Made by a program: the position numbers and the translations under genes
Part shown: piece after piece, positions 34,805 to 43,373 of the stretch
Layout: every line of letters starts with the position of its first letter
How positions within the stretch are numbered: position 1 is the first letter of the stretch
Notes under the pieces: model-generated
Databases searched by the model: none
Told to the model about the DNA's origin: nothing
Seen by the model: the letters and a program-made list of their open reading frames with translations, nothing else
DNA from: Sphingomonadales bacterium
GTDB taxonomy: Bacteria > Pseudomonadota > Alphaproteobacteria > Sphingomonadales > Sphingomonadaceae
Reading direction: 5' to 3'
DNA: 64,000 bases
Assembly: GCA_017309275.1 (NCBI GenBank)
Contig: JAFKLT010000031.1
Coordinates: 1 to 64,000 of the forward strand

Positions 34805-36628
34805 ATGGCAAGCCAGTCTCCCCTCGACGATCTGAAGGCCGCGCTGTCGAGCGTCGCGCGTGCCGTTACGCGTGACCCGGAAGTCGAGGTCGGCTTTACC
34901 GCCGATGCGCCGGTGCAGATCGGCAAGGCGATCAAGGTCCCGACGCCCTCGCGCACGCTGCCGCGCGAGCAGGTCGCCGAAGCGCGCGGCTTTGCCGACA
35001 GCTATGCGCTGCGGATGAAGCATCACAGCGAAAAGCTTCACAATGCGTCGCGGCCAGCCGAACCGCTCGCGGCGGCGGCGTTCGACGCGATGGAGCGCGC
35101 GCGCATCGAGGCACTGGGCGCACGCAATATGGCCGGGATGCGCGCCAATCTGAGCGCCAGCCTGACCATGCGGATGCGAAGCGATCCGATCAGCCGGGCG
35201 CAAGCGAAAGAGGATGTGCCCGTCTCCTCCGCGCTGGAATTGCTGCTGCGCGAAGCGCTGACCGGCGAGCAGGCGCCGCAAGGCACCGAGACCGGCCTGT
35301 CGCTGGTTCGCGAATGGATCGCCAAGGAGGCGGGCGGCGATATCGACGCGCTCGCGATGCTGATCGACGATCAGGCTGCGTTTGCCGAGACGGCGAAGAT
35401 GGCGCTTCGGCACCTCGACCTCATCTATGGCGACGAGCCGATGGAGGAAGGCAGCGACGACGGCGGCGAAGAAGACCAGTCCGAAGCCGAGGAAAGCCAG
35501 GAAGAGCAGCAGAGCGAGGACGGCGGCAGCGGCGAGAGCCAGGTCGATGCCCGTGCCGAAATGTCGGGCGACCAGGCCGACGACGGCGACAGCGATCCCG
35601 ACGCGCAAGAGATGGATGCCGACGGCGAACCCGAAATGGGCGGCGAAGGCGACGAGGGCATGCTGCCCGTCCGTCCCAACCGCCTGCCGACCGACGTCCC
35701 CGATTTCAACTATGTCCGCTTTACCGAAAAGCATGACGAGATCATCGCCGCGACCGACCTGTGCGATGCCGACGAACTGACGCGACTGCGCGCCTATCTC
35801 GATCAGCAGATGGCGCATCTTCAGGGTGCGGTGACCAAGCTTGCAAACCGCCTCCAGCGCCGCCTGATGGCGCAGCAAAATCGCGCATGGGACTTCGACC
35901 AGGAGGAAGGCCAGCTCGACGCCGCACGGCTGGCGCGCGTCATCGTCTCGCCCGGCCATTCGCTGAGCTACAAGATCGAGCGCGATACCGACTTCCGCGA
36001 CACCGTCGTGACCCTGCTCATCGACAATTCGGGTTCGATGCGCGGGCGGCCGATCAGCATCGCCGCGATCAGCGCCGACATCCTTGCTCGCACGCTTGAG
36101 CGCTGCGGCGTGAAGACCGAAATCCTGGGGTTCACCACCCGCACCTGGAAGGGCGGCCAGAGCCGCGAGGACTGGCTGGCTGCGGGACGCCCCGCGCATC
36201 CCGGTCGCCTGAACGACCTGCGGCACATCATCTACAAGCCCGCCGACGAGCCCTATCGCCGGGCGCGCAAGTCGCTCGGCCTGATGATGCGTGAAGGGCT
36301 GCTCAAGGAAAATATCGACGGCGAAGCGCTGATGTGGGCGCACGCGCGCATCGTCAACCGTCCTGAGGAACGCCGCATCCTGATGGTCATCAGCGACGGC
36401 GCGCCGGTCGACGACAGCACCCTGTCGGTCAACCACGGCGCCTATCTCGACCAGCATCTCCGCCAGGTGATCGAATGGATCGAGACCAAATCGCCTGTGG
36501 AGCTTTGCGCGATCGGCATCGGGCACGACGTGACACGCTATTACAGCCGCGCCGTAACGATCATGGACGCCGAGCAGCTGGGCGGAACGATGGTCGAACA
36601 ACTCGCGGGGCTGTTCGACATCGACTGA
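34805..36628 (+). CDS. cobT: Cobaltochelatase-type VWA subunit CobT
   Basis: A 607-aa CobT homologue. An N-terminal helical domain (about 1-215) is followed by a highly acidic linker (about 215-285, with runs of Glu, Asp, Gln and Ser) and a C-terminal von Willebrand A domain with the MIDAS motif DNSGSM near residue 407 and ISDGAPVDD near residue 535. The acidic linker is normal for CobT and joins the AAA+-binding and VWA parts. It normally acts with CobS and CobN. Here it is separated from cobS by about 2.7 kb holding a lipoprotein hydrolase and two genes on the other strand. Confidence 0.94.
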   Translation: MASQSPLDDLKAALSSVARAVTRDPEVEVGFTADAPVQIGKAIKVPTPSRTLPREQVAEARGFADSYALRMKHHSEKLHNASRPAEPLAAAAFDAMERARIEALGARNMAGMRANLSASLTMRMRSDPISRAQAKEDVPVSSALELLLREALTGEQAPQGTETGLSLVREWIAKEAGGDIDALAMLIDDQAAFAETAKMALRHLDLIYGDEPMEEGSDDGGEEDQSEAEESQEEQQSEDGGSGESQVDARAEMSGDQADDGDSDPDAQEMDADGEPEMGGEGDEGMLPVRPNRLPTDVPDFNYVRFTEKHDEIIAATDLCDADELTRLRAYLDQQMAHLQGAVTKLANRLQRRLMAQQNRAWDFDQEEGQLDAARLARVIVSPGHSLSYKIERDTDFRDTVVTLLIDNSGSMRGRPISIAAISADILARTLERCGVKTEILGFTTRTWKGGQSREDWLAAGRPAHPGRLNDLRHIIYKPADEPYRRARKSLGLMMREGLLKENIDGEALMWAHARIVNRPEERRILMVISDGAPVDDSTLSVNHGAYLDQHLRQVIEWIETKSPVELCAIGIGHDVTRYYSRAVTIMDAEQLGGTMVEQLAGLFDID

Positions 36629-36708
36629 GCCGATCGGGCGTTCGAATCCCGCTTGCCAAGTAAAAAAAGCGCGATAATTCTCCGCCTTGGGGAGGGGGGT
36701 CGCATTCC

Positions 36709-37398
36709 ATGATTGCAGGGGGATTTCTGCGCCGTGCCGCGGGCGCGGTCACGATCGCGCTCGCGCTTGCCGCAGCCGGGGTTTCGGCGCAGGAAGCCGC
36801 GCCGGCATCGGAAACAGTTCCGCTCGCGCCAGCGGACGATGCGACCGCCGCGACGACACTCGCCGCGGATCCGGCCGCCGCTGACGCGGTCACGGGTCTT
36901 GCGGCCGGAACGCTGATCGAAATTCGCATCGAGGAAGCGGTCAACAGCAAGACACACAAGACCGGCGATTGGTACGCCATTGCGCTGTCGCAGCCGATCA
37001 TGCTCGGCGACCGCACCCTCGTGCCCGCCGGCACGCCGGGGCGCGGCCAAGTGGTTCATTCCGCAAAGTCGAGCTGGGGCGGCAAGGCCGGCGAGCTGAT
37101 CCTCGCCGCGCGCTATCTGGAATATGAAGGCCGCCGAATTCCGCTGCGCGGCATGAAACTCGGCGGGGTCGGCGGAAACAATGAGGGATTGGCTTTCGCG
37201 GCGTCGGTCGCGGGCGGGTTGGTCGCGACGCCGCTCGTCTTCGCGCTGAACGGCAAGAATGCGGACATTCCCGCCGGGATGCTGGCAACGGCCAAGCTCG
37301 CCGAGCCCCTGCCCGCCGCTCCGGCGGTAGCAGCGGCCGTAGCCGAGCCGGCGCCGGAAAATGATGGTTCAACAATGAAAACGGGGGAACAGAAATGA
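36709..37398 (+). CDS. Exported hypothetical protein, 229 aa
   Basis: It starts at ATG 36709 with GGGGAGGGGGG upstream. A signal peptide (hydrophobic residues about 10-25, cleavage near VSAQE) precedes an Ala-rich linker, a central beta-rich domain (LIEIRIEEAVNSKTHKTGD; DRTLVPAGTPGRGQVVHSAK; ARYLEYEGRRIPLRG) and an Ala/Pro-rich tail. The domain has the look of a periplasmic OB- or barrel-like fold, but I cannot name a family. The last codons overlap the start of the next gene, so the two are coupled. Confidence 0.7.
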   Translation: MIAGGFLRRAAGAVTIALALAAAGVSAQEAAPASETVPLAPADDATAATTLAADPAAADAVTGLAAGTLIEIRIEEAVNSKTHKTGDWYAIALSQPIMLGDRTLVPAGTPGRGQVVHSAKSSWGGKAGELILAARYLEYEGRRIPLRGMKLGGVGGNNEGLAFAASVAGGLVATPLVFALNGKNADIPAGMLATAKLAEPLPAAPAVAAAVAEPAPENDGSTMKTGEQK

Positions 37399-37898
37399 TG
37401 AAGAAGATGATGGCGGCCGCATTGCTCGCCAGCATGGGTACGGTCGGAATGACCGTCGCGGCACCCGCCGCGGCCAAAGAGGAAAAGGCGGCGGTGACGC
37501 CAAGGGCTATTCCGGCGCCGCCCGAGGGCAAGGGCCAGGTCGTTTTCTATCGCCCCGGCGGCATGGGCTTTGCGCTCGGCTGCGGCGTCAATGAAAATGG
37601 CGAGCGGCTGAGCGCGCTCGGCGCAGGCAAGTATTTCATCCTCCCGACCGATCCCGGCTCGCACAGCTATACCGTCAAGAGCGAAGCAACCGACCTGCTG
37701 ACGCTCGAGGTCGAGCCCGGCGAAACCTATTATGTGAAGTGCAAGATCAAGATGGGCATCATGGTCGGCCGCCCGAACATCGCCCCCTCGACGAAAGAGG
37801 AATTCGACAAGGACGGCCAGAAGCTGAAATATGTCGATGGCGACGACATGGGACCGAAGGTTCTACCGAACCCCGACGGCGAGGCAAAAACCGACTGA
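37395..37898 (+). CDS. DUF2846 family exported protein
   Basis: A 167-aa protein with a signal peptide (Met/Ala-rich, cleavage near AAAKE). The mature domain matches DUF2846: GKGQVVFYRPGGMGFALGCGVNENGERLSALGAGKYFILPTDPG, then LEVEPGETYYVKCKIKMG. The family is periplasmic or a lipoprotein-like barrel of unknown function; the two Cys (CGV and VKCK) may pair. ATG 37395 overlaps the upstream stop. A strong hairpin follows the gene. Confidence 0.82.
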   Translation: MMKKMMAAALLASMGTVGMTVAAPAAAKEEKAAVTPRAIPAPPEGKGQVVFYRPGGMGFALGCGVNENGERLSALGAGKYFILPTDPGSHSYTVKSEATDLLTLEVEPGETYYVKCKIKMGIMVGRPNIAPSTKEEFDKDGQKLKYVDGDDMGPKVLPNPDGEAKTD

Positions 37899-37924
37899 TC
37901 AGGCGTTTACAGTATCTTTTCGGG

Positions 37925-37952
37925 ACGGCTCCGCCATCGTTGGCGGAGCCGT
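37925..37952 (+). terminator. Terminator hairpin after the DUF2846 gene
   Basis: ACGGCTCCGCCA (37925-37936) pairs perfectly with TGGCGGAGCCGT (37941-37952) around a TCGT loop, 27 bp after the stop. The flank is TTTCCG on the right and CTTTTCGGG on the left, so the T-run is short; the 12-bp stem still makes a convincing terminator. Confidence 0.7.
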
Positions 37953-38121
37953 TTCCGCATGAGGGTGACAAGCCCTTTTGCCCTCGTTACAACCGCTTCC
38001 CGGAGCAGCAGGGACTCGCGGGGCTACGACGAGCGCCGCTGCGCCATCATTGTGCTGAAGGTCGCCGGCACGGACTGTGAGCCGCACCCTTAAAGGTGCG
38101 TTCCTGAGGGGGCGACTGACT

Positions 38122-39768
38122 GTGAAAAAAGCATCCGACCTGTTTATCGATTGCCTGGAAGAAGAAGGCGTCGAATATATCTTCGGTGTTCCGGGCGAAG
38201 AGAATCTCGACTTTCTCGACAGCCTGTCGCGATCGACCAAGATCAAGCTGATTCTGACCCGCCACGAACAGGGCGCCGGCTTCATGGCCGCGACCTATGG
38301 CCGCCATACCGGCAAGACCGGCGTGTGCCTCGCGACACTCGGACCTGGCGCGACGAACTTCGTTACCGCGGCCGCCTATGCGCAACTCGGCGGCATGCCG
38401 ATGATGATGATCACCGGGCAAAAGCCGATCAAGAAGTCGAAGCAGGGCCGCTTTCAGATCCTCGACGTCTGCTCGATGATGTCACCGATCACCAAATATA
38501 CGCACCAGATGGCGTCGTCGGACAATATTCCCAGCCGCGTGCGCGAGGCCTTCCGCCTGGCCGAGGAAGAAAAGCCGGGCGCAGTCCATATCGAACTGCC
38601 CGAGGATATCGCCGACGAGCATACCGAATCGACCCCGCTGAAGCGCAGCCTTTCGCGCCGCCCCACCGCCGATGTGAAATCGATCCGCGAGGCAGTGAAA
38701 GCGCTCGAACAGGCCAAATCGCCGGTGCTGGTCATCGGGGCCGGCGCGAACCGCACCATGACCAGCCGCATGCTGCTGCAGTTCATCGAAAAGACCGGGA
38801 TCCCCTTCCTCACCACGCAGCTCGGAAAGGGCGTGATCGACGAGCGGCATCCCAAATTCCTGGGCTGCGCGGCGCTGTCCGCCGGTGACTTCGTCCATCG
38901 TGCGGTCGAGGCATCGGACTGCATCGTCAACCTTGGCCACGACGTGATCGAAAAGCCGCCCTTCTTCATGAAGCAGGGCGGGCCCAAGGTCATCCACGTG
39001 TCGAGCAAGACGGCCGAGGTCGACCCGGTCTATTTCCCCGATATCGAGGTGATCGGCGACATCGCCAACGCCGTCTGGCAGATGAAGGAAGACATCGTCC
39101 CCAACGGCGGATGGAAGTTCGACCATATGCTTGCGTTCCGCAAGGCCGAGGTCGACCATACGAAGCCGCTCGCGGAAGACGCGCGCTTCCCGATCTTCCC
39201 GCCGCATCTGGTCCAGTCGATCCGCGACTCCATGCCCGACGACGGGATCATCTGTCTCGACAACGGCGTCTACAAGATCTGGTTCGCGCGCGGCTACACC
39301 GCCTATCGGCCGAACACCGTGCTTCTCGACAATGCGCTCGCGACGATGGGGGCGGGTCTGCCCTCGGCGATGATGTCGGCAATGATCTATCCCGAACGGA
39401 AGGTCATGGCGATCTGCGGCGACGGCGGCTTCATGATGAACAGCCAGGAGATGGAGACCGCGGTGCGCCTCGGCCTCAATCTGACCGTGCTGATCCTCAA
39501 TGACTCGAGCTACGGCATGATCCGCTGGAAACAGGCGAACATGGGCTTCAAGGATTGGGGCCTGACCTATGGCAACCCCGATTTCGTCAAATATGCCGAA
39601 AGCTATGGCGCCCACGGGCACCGCGTCGAAAGCGCGGAGCACCTCAAGGAACTGCTCGCGCATACCCGCGACACGCCGGGCGTCCACCTGATCGACTGCC
39701 CCGTCGATTACTCGGAGAACGACCAGATCCTGAATATCGACATCAAGAAACTGTCGAAGGAACTATAG
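38122..39768 (+). CDS. Acetolactate-synthase-like TPP enzyme
   Basis: A 548-aa protein of the acetolactate synthase large-subunit family. The start is GTG 38122 with GAGGGGG upstream (an in-frame start at 38077 would add 15 atypical residues). Motifs: Glu in RHEQGAGFMA (TPP activation), GPGATNF, the FAD-type middle domain VLVIGAGANR, and the TPP/Mg site GDGGFMMNSQEMETAVRLGLNLTVLILNDSSYG. There is no regulatory small-subunit gene nearby, so it is more likely a catabolic or specialised enzyme than the biosynthetic IlvB. The downstream aldehyde dehydrogenase suggests both handle one pathway. Confidence 0.88.
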   Translation: MKKASDLFIDCLEEEGVEYIFGVPGEENLDFLDSLSRSTKIKLILTRHEQGAGFMAATYGRHTGKTGVCLATLGPGATNFVTAAAYAQLGGMPMMMITGQKPIKKSKQGRFQILDVCSMMSPITKYTHQMASSDNIPSRVREAFRLAEEEKPGAVHIELPEDIADEHTESTPLKRSLSRRPTADVKSIREAVKALEQAKSPVLVIGAGANRTMTSRMLLQFIEKTGIPFLTTQLGKGVIDERHPKFLGCAALSAGDFVHRAVEASDCIVNLGHDVIEKPPFFMKQGGPKVIHVSSKTAEVDPVYFPDIEVIGDIANAVWQMKEDIVPNGGWKFDHMLAFRKAEVDHTKPLAEDARFPIFPPHLVQSIRDSMPDDGIICLDNGVYKIWFARGYTAYRPNTVLLDNALATMGAGLPSAMMSAMIYPERKVMAICGDGGFMMNSQEMETAVRLGLNLTVLILNDSSYGMIRWKQANMGFKDWGLTYGNPDFVKYAESYGAHGHRVESAEHLKELLAHTRDTPGVHLIDCPVDYSENDQILNIDIKKLSKEL

Positions 39769-39783
39769 TCTTTTCTGCCTATA

Positions 39784-39801
39784 CCCCGGCGCAAGCCGGG
39801 G
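39784..39801. repeat. REP-like hairpin between the TPP enzyme and the dehydrogenase
   Basis: CCCCGGC (39784-39790) and GCCGGGG (39795-39801) around GCAA form a perfect hairpin. CCCCGGC-GCAA-GCCGGGG resembles a common sphingomonad intergenic repeat core, and a degenerate second unit follows to about 39840. It fills the 87-bp gap between two probably cotranscribed genes and could attenuate or stabilise the message. Confidence 0.6.
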
Positions 39802-39855
39802 TCCTATCTTCCCGCCTGGATTCCGGTCGGTGCCGGGATACGGAGACCTGCCGCG

Positions 39856-41289
39856 ATGAAACTAAAAGACGTCTATCCGCTCTATCTCAACAACAAGGCG
39901 GTACAGCCGAACACCGATCTTGAGGTGATCGACAAATTCACCGGTGAGGTCGCCTTCCGTACCGCACTGGCGACGCCCGACGTGATCGACGAAGCGATCG
40001 CGGGAGCCGTCCGAGCCGCTGAACCGATGGCGAAGCTCGCAAGCTTCGAAAAGCAGGACGTCCTCAACCATTGCGTCGGCCGCTTTCGCGAGCGTTTCGA
40101 CGAACTCGCCTATGCGCTCTGCGTCGAGGCGGGCAAGCCGATCGCCGATGCCGAGGGCGAGGTCGGCCGCCTCATCGACACCTTCCGCATCGCCGCCGAG
40201 GAAGCGGTGCGCAATTACGGCGAAATTCAGCCGCTCGACATCTCCGCGCGCGCCAAGGGCTATATGGGCATGTGGAAACGCGTGCCGATCGGTCCGTGCA
40301 GCTTTATCTCGCCGTTCAATTTCCCGCTGAATCTTGCGGCGCACAAGATCGCACCGGCGATCGCGATCGGCTGTCCCTTCGTGATGAAGCCGGCGTCGAT
40401 GACGCCGCTCGGCGCGATCATCATGGGCGAAGTGCTCGCCGAGTGCGATATCCTGCCCGAAGGTGCCTTCTCGATCCTGCCGGCAAGCCGCGCGGGGTCC
40501 GACCTGTTCACCACCGATGAACGCCTGAAGCTGCTGTCCTTCACCGGCTCGCCAGGTGTGGGGTGGGACCTCAAGGCAAAGGCGGGCAAGAAAAAGGTCG
40601 TGCTCGAACTCGGCGGCAACGCCGCGGTGGTCGTCGACAAGGATGCCGACCTCGACCATGCAGTCGCGCGCATCATCTTCGGCGGCTATTACCAGTCGGG
40701 CCAAAGCTGCATCCACGTCCAGCGCGTGATCATCCACGAAGATATCTACGACAGCTTCCGCGACATGCTGGCCGCGAAGGTCAAGACGTTGAAATCAGGC
40801 GATCCAAAGCTGCGCGACACCTTCATCGGCCCCATGATCTCGGTCAAGGAAGCCCAGCGCCTGAAGAGCTGGATCGACGCCGCAGTCGACGCCGGCGCGA
40901 CGCTGCTCGCCGGGGGTGGATGCGACGGCAATATGCTGGAGGCCGCGCTGTTGGAAAATGTACCCGACAATGCCGATGTGGTGCGCGAGGAAGCCTTTGG
41001 CCCGGTGGTCGTCCTGTCGAAATTCTCGAAATGGGAAGACGCGCTGGCAGAGGTCAACGACAGCAAGTTCGGCCTGCAGGCCGGGCTGTTCACGCGCGAT
41101 CTGCACAAGGTGCTGGAGGCCTGGGATCATCTCGACGTCGGCGGTATCGTCGTCAACGACGTGTCGAGCTATCGCGTCGACAACATGCCCTATGGCGGGG
41201 TCAAGGACAGCGGCCTGGGCCGCGAGGGCGTGCGCTTCGCGATCGAGGACATGAGCGAAATCAGGAACCTGGTGATCCGCCGAACCTGA
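39856..41289 (+). CDS. NAD(P)-dependent aldehyde dehydrogenase
   Basis: A 477-aa ALDH-family enzyme. SFTGSPGVGWDLKAKAGKKKVVLELGGN contains the general base Glu at about residue 251, and YYQSGQSCIHVQR contains the catalytic Cys at about residue 285. PFNFPLNLAAHKIAPAIAIGCPFVMKPA is the NAD-binding segment, and EEAFGPVV and PYGGVKDSGLGREG are C-terminal family motifs. Both key residues are present, so it should be active. It follows the TPP enzyme by 87 bp, so its aldehyde may be linked to the product or substrate of that enzyme. Confidence 0.92.
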   Translation: MKLKDVYPLYLNNKAVQPNTDLEVIDKFTGEVAFRTALATPDVIDEAIAGAVRAAEPMAKLASFEKQDVLNHCVGRFRERFDELAYALCVEAGKPIADAEGEVGRLIDTFRIAAEEAVRNYGEIQPLDISARAKGYMGMWKRVPIGPCSFISPFNFPLNLAAHKIAPAIAIGCPFVMKPASMTPLGAIIMGEVLAECDILPEGAFSILPASRAGSDLFTTDERLKLLSFTGSPGVGWDLKAKAGKKKVVLELGGNAAVVVDKDADLDHAVARIIFGGYYQSGQSCIHVQRVIIHEDIYDSFRDMLAAKVKTLKSGDPKLRDTFIGPMISVKEAQRLKSWIDAAVDAGATLLAGGGCDGNMLEAALLENVPDNADVVREEAFGPVVVLSKFSKWEDALAEVNDSKFGLQAGLFTRDLHKVLEAWDHLDVGGIVVNDVSSYRVDNMPYGGVKDSGLGREGVRFAIEDMSEIRNLVIRRT

Positions 41290-41294
41290 TGCGA

Positions 41295-41369
41295 CGGTCA
41301 CGAAACTGCCGCCAAAGCGTCTTTGAAACGTCGCGACTTTGAATCGCAGGATGTAACAAAACTCCTGTC
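41295..41369 (+). promoter_or_regulatory. Possible PhoB-type boxes upstream of plcP
   Basis: Two stretches resemble degenerate Pho boxes (two 7-mers like CTGTCAT separated by four A/T-rich bases): CGGTCAC-GAAA-CTGCCGC at 41295-41312 and ATGTAAC-AAAA-CTCCTGTC at 41351-41369. Neither is close to consensus. The proposal rests on the identity of the downstream genes, which in other alphaproteobacteria are phosphate-responsive. Confidence 0.3.
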
Positions 41370-41373
41370 TACG

Positions 41374-41399
41374 CCGGGGGCAGCAAAGGCTGCCTCCGG
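41374..41399 (+). promoter_or_regulatory. Stem-loop over the plcP ribosome-binding site
   Basis: CCGGGGGCAGC (41374-41384) pairs with GCTGCCTCCGG (41389-41399) around AAAG with one G-U pair, an 11-bp stem. The Shine-Dalgarno-like GGAG (41398-41401) ahead of ATG 41408 has its first two G bases in the stem, so the hairpin could restrict translation. It lacks a T-run and so is a poor terminator for the upstream gene. Confidence 0.45.
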
Positions 41400-41407
41400 A
41401 GTGTGAC

Positions 41408-42289
41408 ATGGCATCGATTTCGACCCTGCCGATCCCCGCCCGCTTTCCCGACCCCTTCACCACCGATCCGCATATTCCCGAACGCGTGATCGGCGAGCGC
41501 CGCAATTACCGCTCGGTATGGGTAAGCGACATCCATCTCGGCACACGCGGCTGCAACGCCGCGATGCTGATCGACTTCTTCGACCACGTCGATTGCGAGA
41601 CGCTGTATCTCGTCGGCGACATCATCGATGGCTGGCGGTTGAAGAAGCGGCATTTCTGGCCGCCCGAACATAATGACGTCGTCTGGCGCGTGCTGAAGCG
41701 CGCCAAGCGCGGCACCCGCGTCGTCTATGTTCCCGGCAACCACGACGAAATGGTCAAGCCTTTCGACGGCTTTGACTTCGGCGGCGTCGAAATCCGCCGC
41801 GAGGCGATCCACGAAACCGCCGACGGCCGTAAGCTTCTGGTCGTTCACGGCGACGAATTCGACGCGGTGATGCTCGCACATCGCTGGCTCGCCTTCGTCG
41901 GCGACGCTGCCTACACCGCGCTGATGAAGTGCAACGTGCTGGTGAACGCGGTGCGCAGCAAGCTGGGCCTGCCCTATTGGTCGCTGTCGATGGTCGCCAA
42001 GCACAAGGTGAAGAACGCCGTCCAGTTCATCGGCCGCTACGAAGAGGTGGTCGCCCACGCTGCCCGCTCGCGCGGGGTCGACGGCGTCGTTTGCGGCCAC
42101 ATCCACAGCGCCGAGATGCGGGAGATCGAGGGCGTCGACTATTATAACGACGGCGACTGGGTCGAAGGCTGCACCGCGCTGGTCGAACATCATGACGGCA
42201 CGATGGAAATCCTCCACTGGGCACAGGAAGTCGCTGCGCGAAGCGCTCCGACACCGCTCGAACTCCCCGCCCCGGCACGGGCGGCCTGA
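41408..42289 (+). CDS. plcP: PlcP-type metallophosphoesterase (phospholipase C, lipid remodelling)
   Basis: A 293-aa calcineurin-like phosphoesterase of COG2908, often annotated as UDP-2,3-diacylglucosamine hydrolase. Metal motifs: Asp41-x-His43 (SDIHLG), Asp71 (GDIIDGW), Asn111-His112 (GNHDE), His147 (HGDEFD) and His231-x-His233 (GHIHS). The size and the overlapping glycosyltransferase gene match the alphaproteobacterial PlcP-Agt pair. There PlcP cleaves membrane phospholipids to diacylglycerol under phosphate starvation, and Agt glycosylates it. I prefer PlcP over LpxH because of this pairing; a biochemical test would decide. A stem-loop and possible Pho boxes lie upstream. Confidence 0.75.
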   Translation: MASISTLPIPARFPDPFTTDPHIPERVIGERRNYRSVWVSDIHLGTRGCNAAMLIDFFDHVDCETLYLVGDIIDGWRLKKRHFWPPEHNDVVWRVLKRAKRGTRVVYVPGNHDEMVKPFDGFDFGGVEIRREAIHETADGRKLLVVHGDEFDAVMLAHRWLAFVGDAAYTALMKCNVLVNAVRSKLGLPYWSLSMVAKHKVKNAVQFIGRYEEVVAHAARSRGVDGVVCGHIHSAEMREIEGVDYYNDGDWVEGCTALVEHHDGTMEILHWAQEVAARSAPTPLELPAPARAA

Positions 42290-43356
42290 TGCGGATCCTG
42301 ATCGTCACCGATGCCTGGGATCCCCAGATCAACGGTGTCGTCCGTACATTGCAGGCAACGATCGCCGAACTGCGCACGGGGAGCCATCAGGTCGAGGTCA
42401 TCTCCCCCAATCTGTTCCGGTCCGTCCCCTGCCCGACCTATGGCGAGATTCGCCTGGCCTTCGCCGGGCGGCGTGCGGTGGGACGGCGTATCCGCGCCTT
42501 CGAGCCGCAGGCGATCCACATTTCGACCGAGGGACCGCTCGGCCTCGCGGCGCGCCGCTGGTGCCTGTTGAACGGCTTTCCCTTCACCACTGCCTATCAC
42601 ACGCGTTTTCCCGAATATGTCGCCGCGCGACTGCCCGTCTCGCCTGCCTTTGTGTGGCGCTTCATCCGCTGGTTCCACCGTCCAGCGCAGCACATCATGG
42701 TCGCGACGCGCAGCCTGGCGCGCGAGCTTGCCGATCAGGGCCTGTCGCAGACGGCCATGTGGGAACGCGGCGTCGACCATGCGTTGTTCCATGCCGACCG
42801 CGCATCGCATCCGGCATTTGATGGGCTCGTCCGGCCGATCCAGCTCTATGTCGGCCGCGTCGCGGTCGAAAAGAATATCGAGGCTTTCCTCGACACGGCA
42901 CAGCCCGGCACAAAGGTCGTCGTCGGCGACGGCCCGGCGCTCGGTGAATTGCGGGCACGCTATCCGCAGGCGCTCTTCCTGGGGAAGCTCGGCGGCGAAG
43001 AGCTTGCGTCAGCCTATGCTGGAGCCGACGTTTTCGTATTCCCCAGCCACACCGACACCTTCGGGCTCGTTATTATCGAAGCCCTCTCTTCCGGTACGCC
43101 GGTCGCCGCCTATCCGGTGCCGGGACCGGGCGATATTATCCGCGACGGCGCGGGCGCGCTCGACGACGACCTCGACCGGGCGATCGCGACCGCGCTGAGG
43201 TGCAGCCGGACCGATGCCGCCGCACTTGGCGCAAGCTATAGCTGGCCGAATTGCACCGCGCAGTTCCTGCAGGCGCTGACCTTCGTGCCAACCGAGAGTC
43301 CTGCGCCGACCGAGGCCTCCGCGGACATGACGGTCGGCCAGGCCCGCCTAGCTTAG
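42289..43356 (+). CDS. agt: GT4 glycosyltransferase, probable diacylglycerol glycosyltransferase Agt
   Basis: A 355-aa GT-B fold enzyme. RILIVTDAWDPQINGVVRTL is the start of the N-terminal Rossmann domain, YHTRFPEYVAARLP an acceptor-side segment, YVGRVAVEKNIEAFLD the start of the C-terminal domain, and DTFGLVIIEALSSGTPVAAYPVPGP the E-x7-E nucleotide-sugar motif. ATG 42289 overlaps the plcP stop, so the two are coupled. In phosphate-starved alphaproteobacteria such a protein makes mono- or glucuronosyl-diacylglycerol from PlcP product; the sugar here is unknown. Confidence 0.75.
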   Translation: MRILIVTDAWDPQINGVVRTLQATIAELRTGSHQVEVISPNLFRSVPCPTYGEIRLAFAGRRAVGRRIRAFEPQAIHISTEGPLGLAARRWCLLNGFPFTTAYHTRFPEYVAARLPVSPAFVWRFIRWFHRPAQHIMVATRSLARELADQGLSQTAMWERGVDHALFHADRASHPAFDGLVRPIQLYVGRVAVEKNIEAFLDTAQPGTKVVVGDGPALGELRARYPQALFLGKLGGEELASAYAGADVFVFPSHTDTFGLVIIEALSSGTPVAAYPVPGPGDIIRDGAGALDDDLDRAIATALRCSRTDAAALGASYSWPNCTAQFLQALTFVPTESPAPTEASADMTVGQARLA

Positions 43357-43373
43357 CCCGCCTAGTACAGAAC

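Noticed and set aside
36634-36660. T-arm-like GTTCGAATCCCGC, possible tRNA 3' end or att site
   Set aside because: The flanking bases do not pair as a T-stem, and no cloverleaf can be built because upstream sequence is cobT coding DNA.
41408-42289. Lipid A enzyme LpxH
   Set aside because: Same superfamily, but the overlapping GT4 gene and size fit PlcP better; kept as an alternative.
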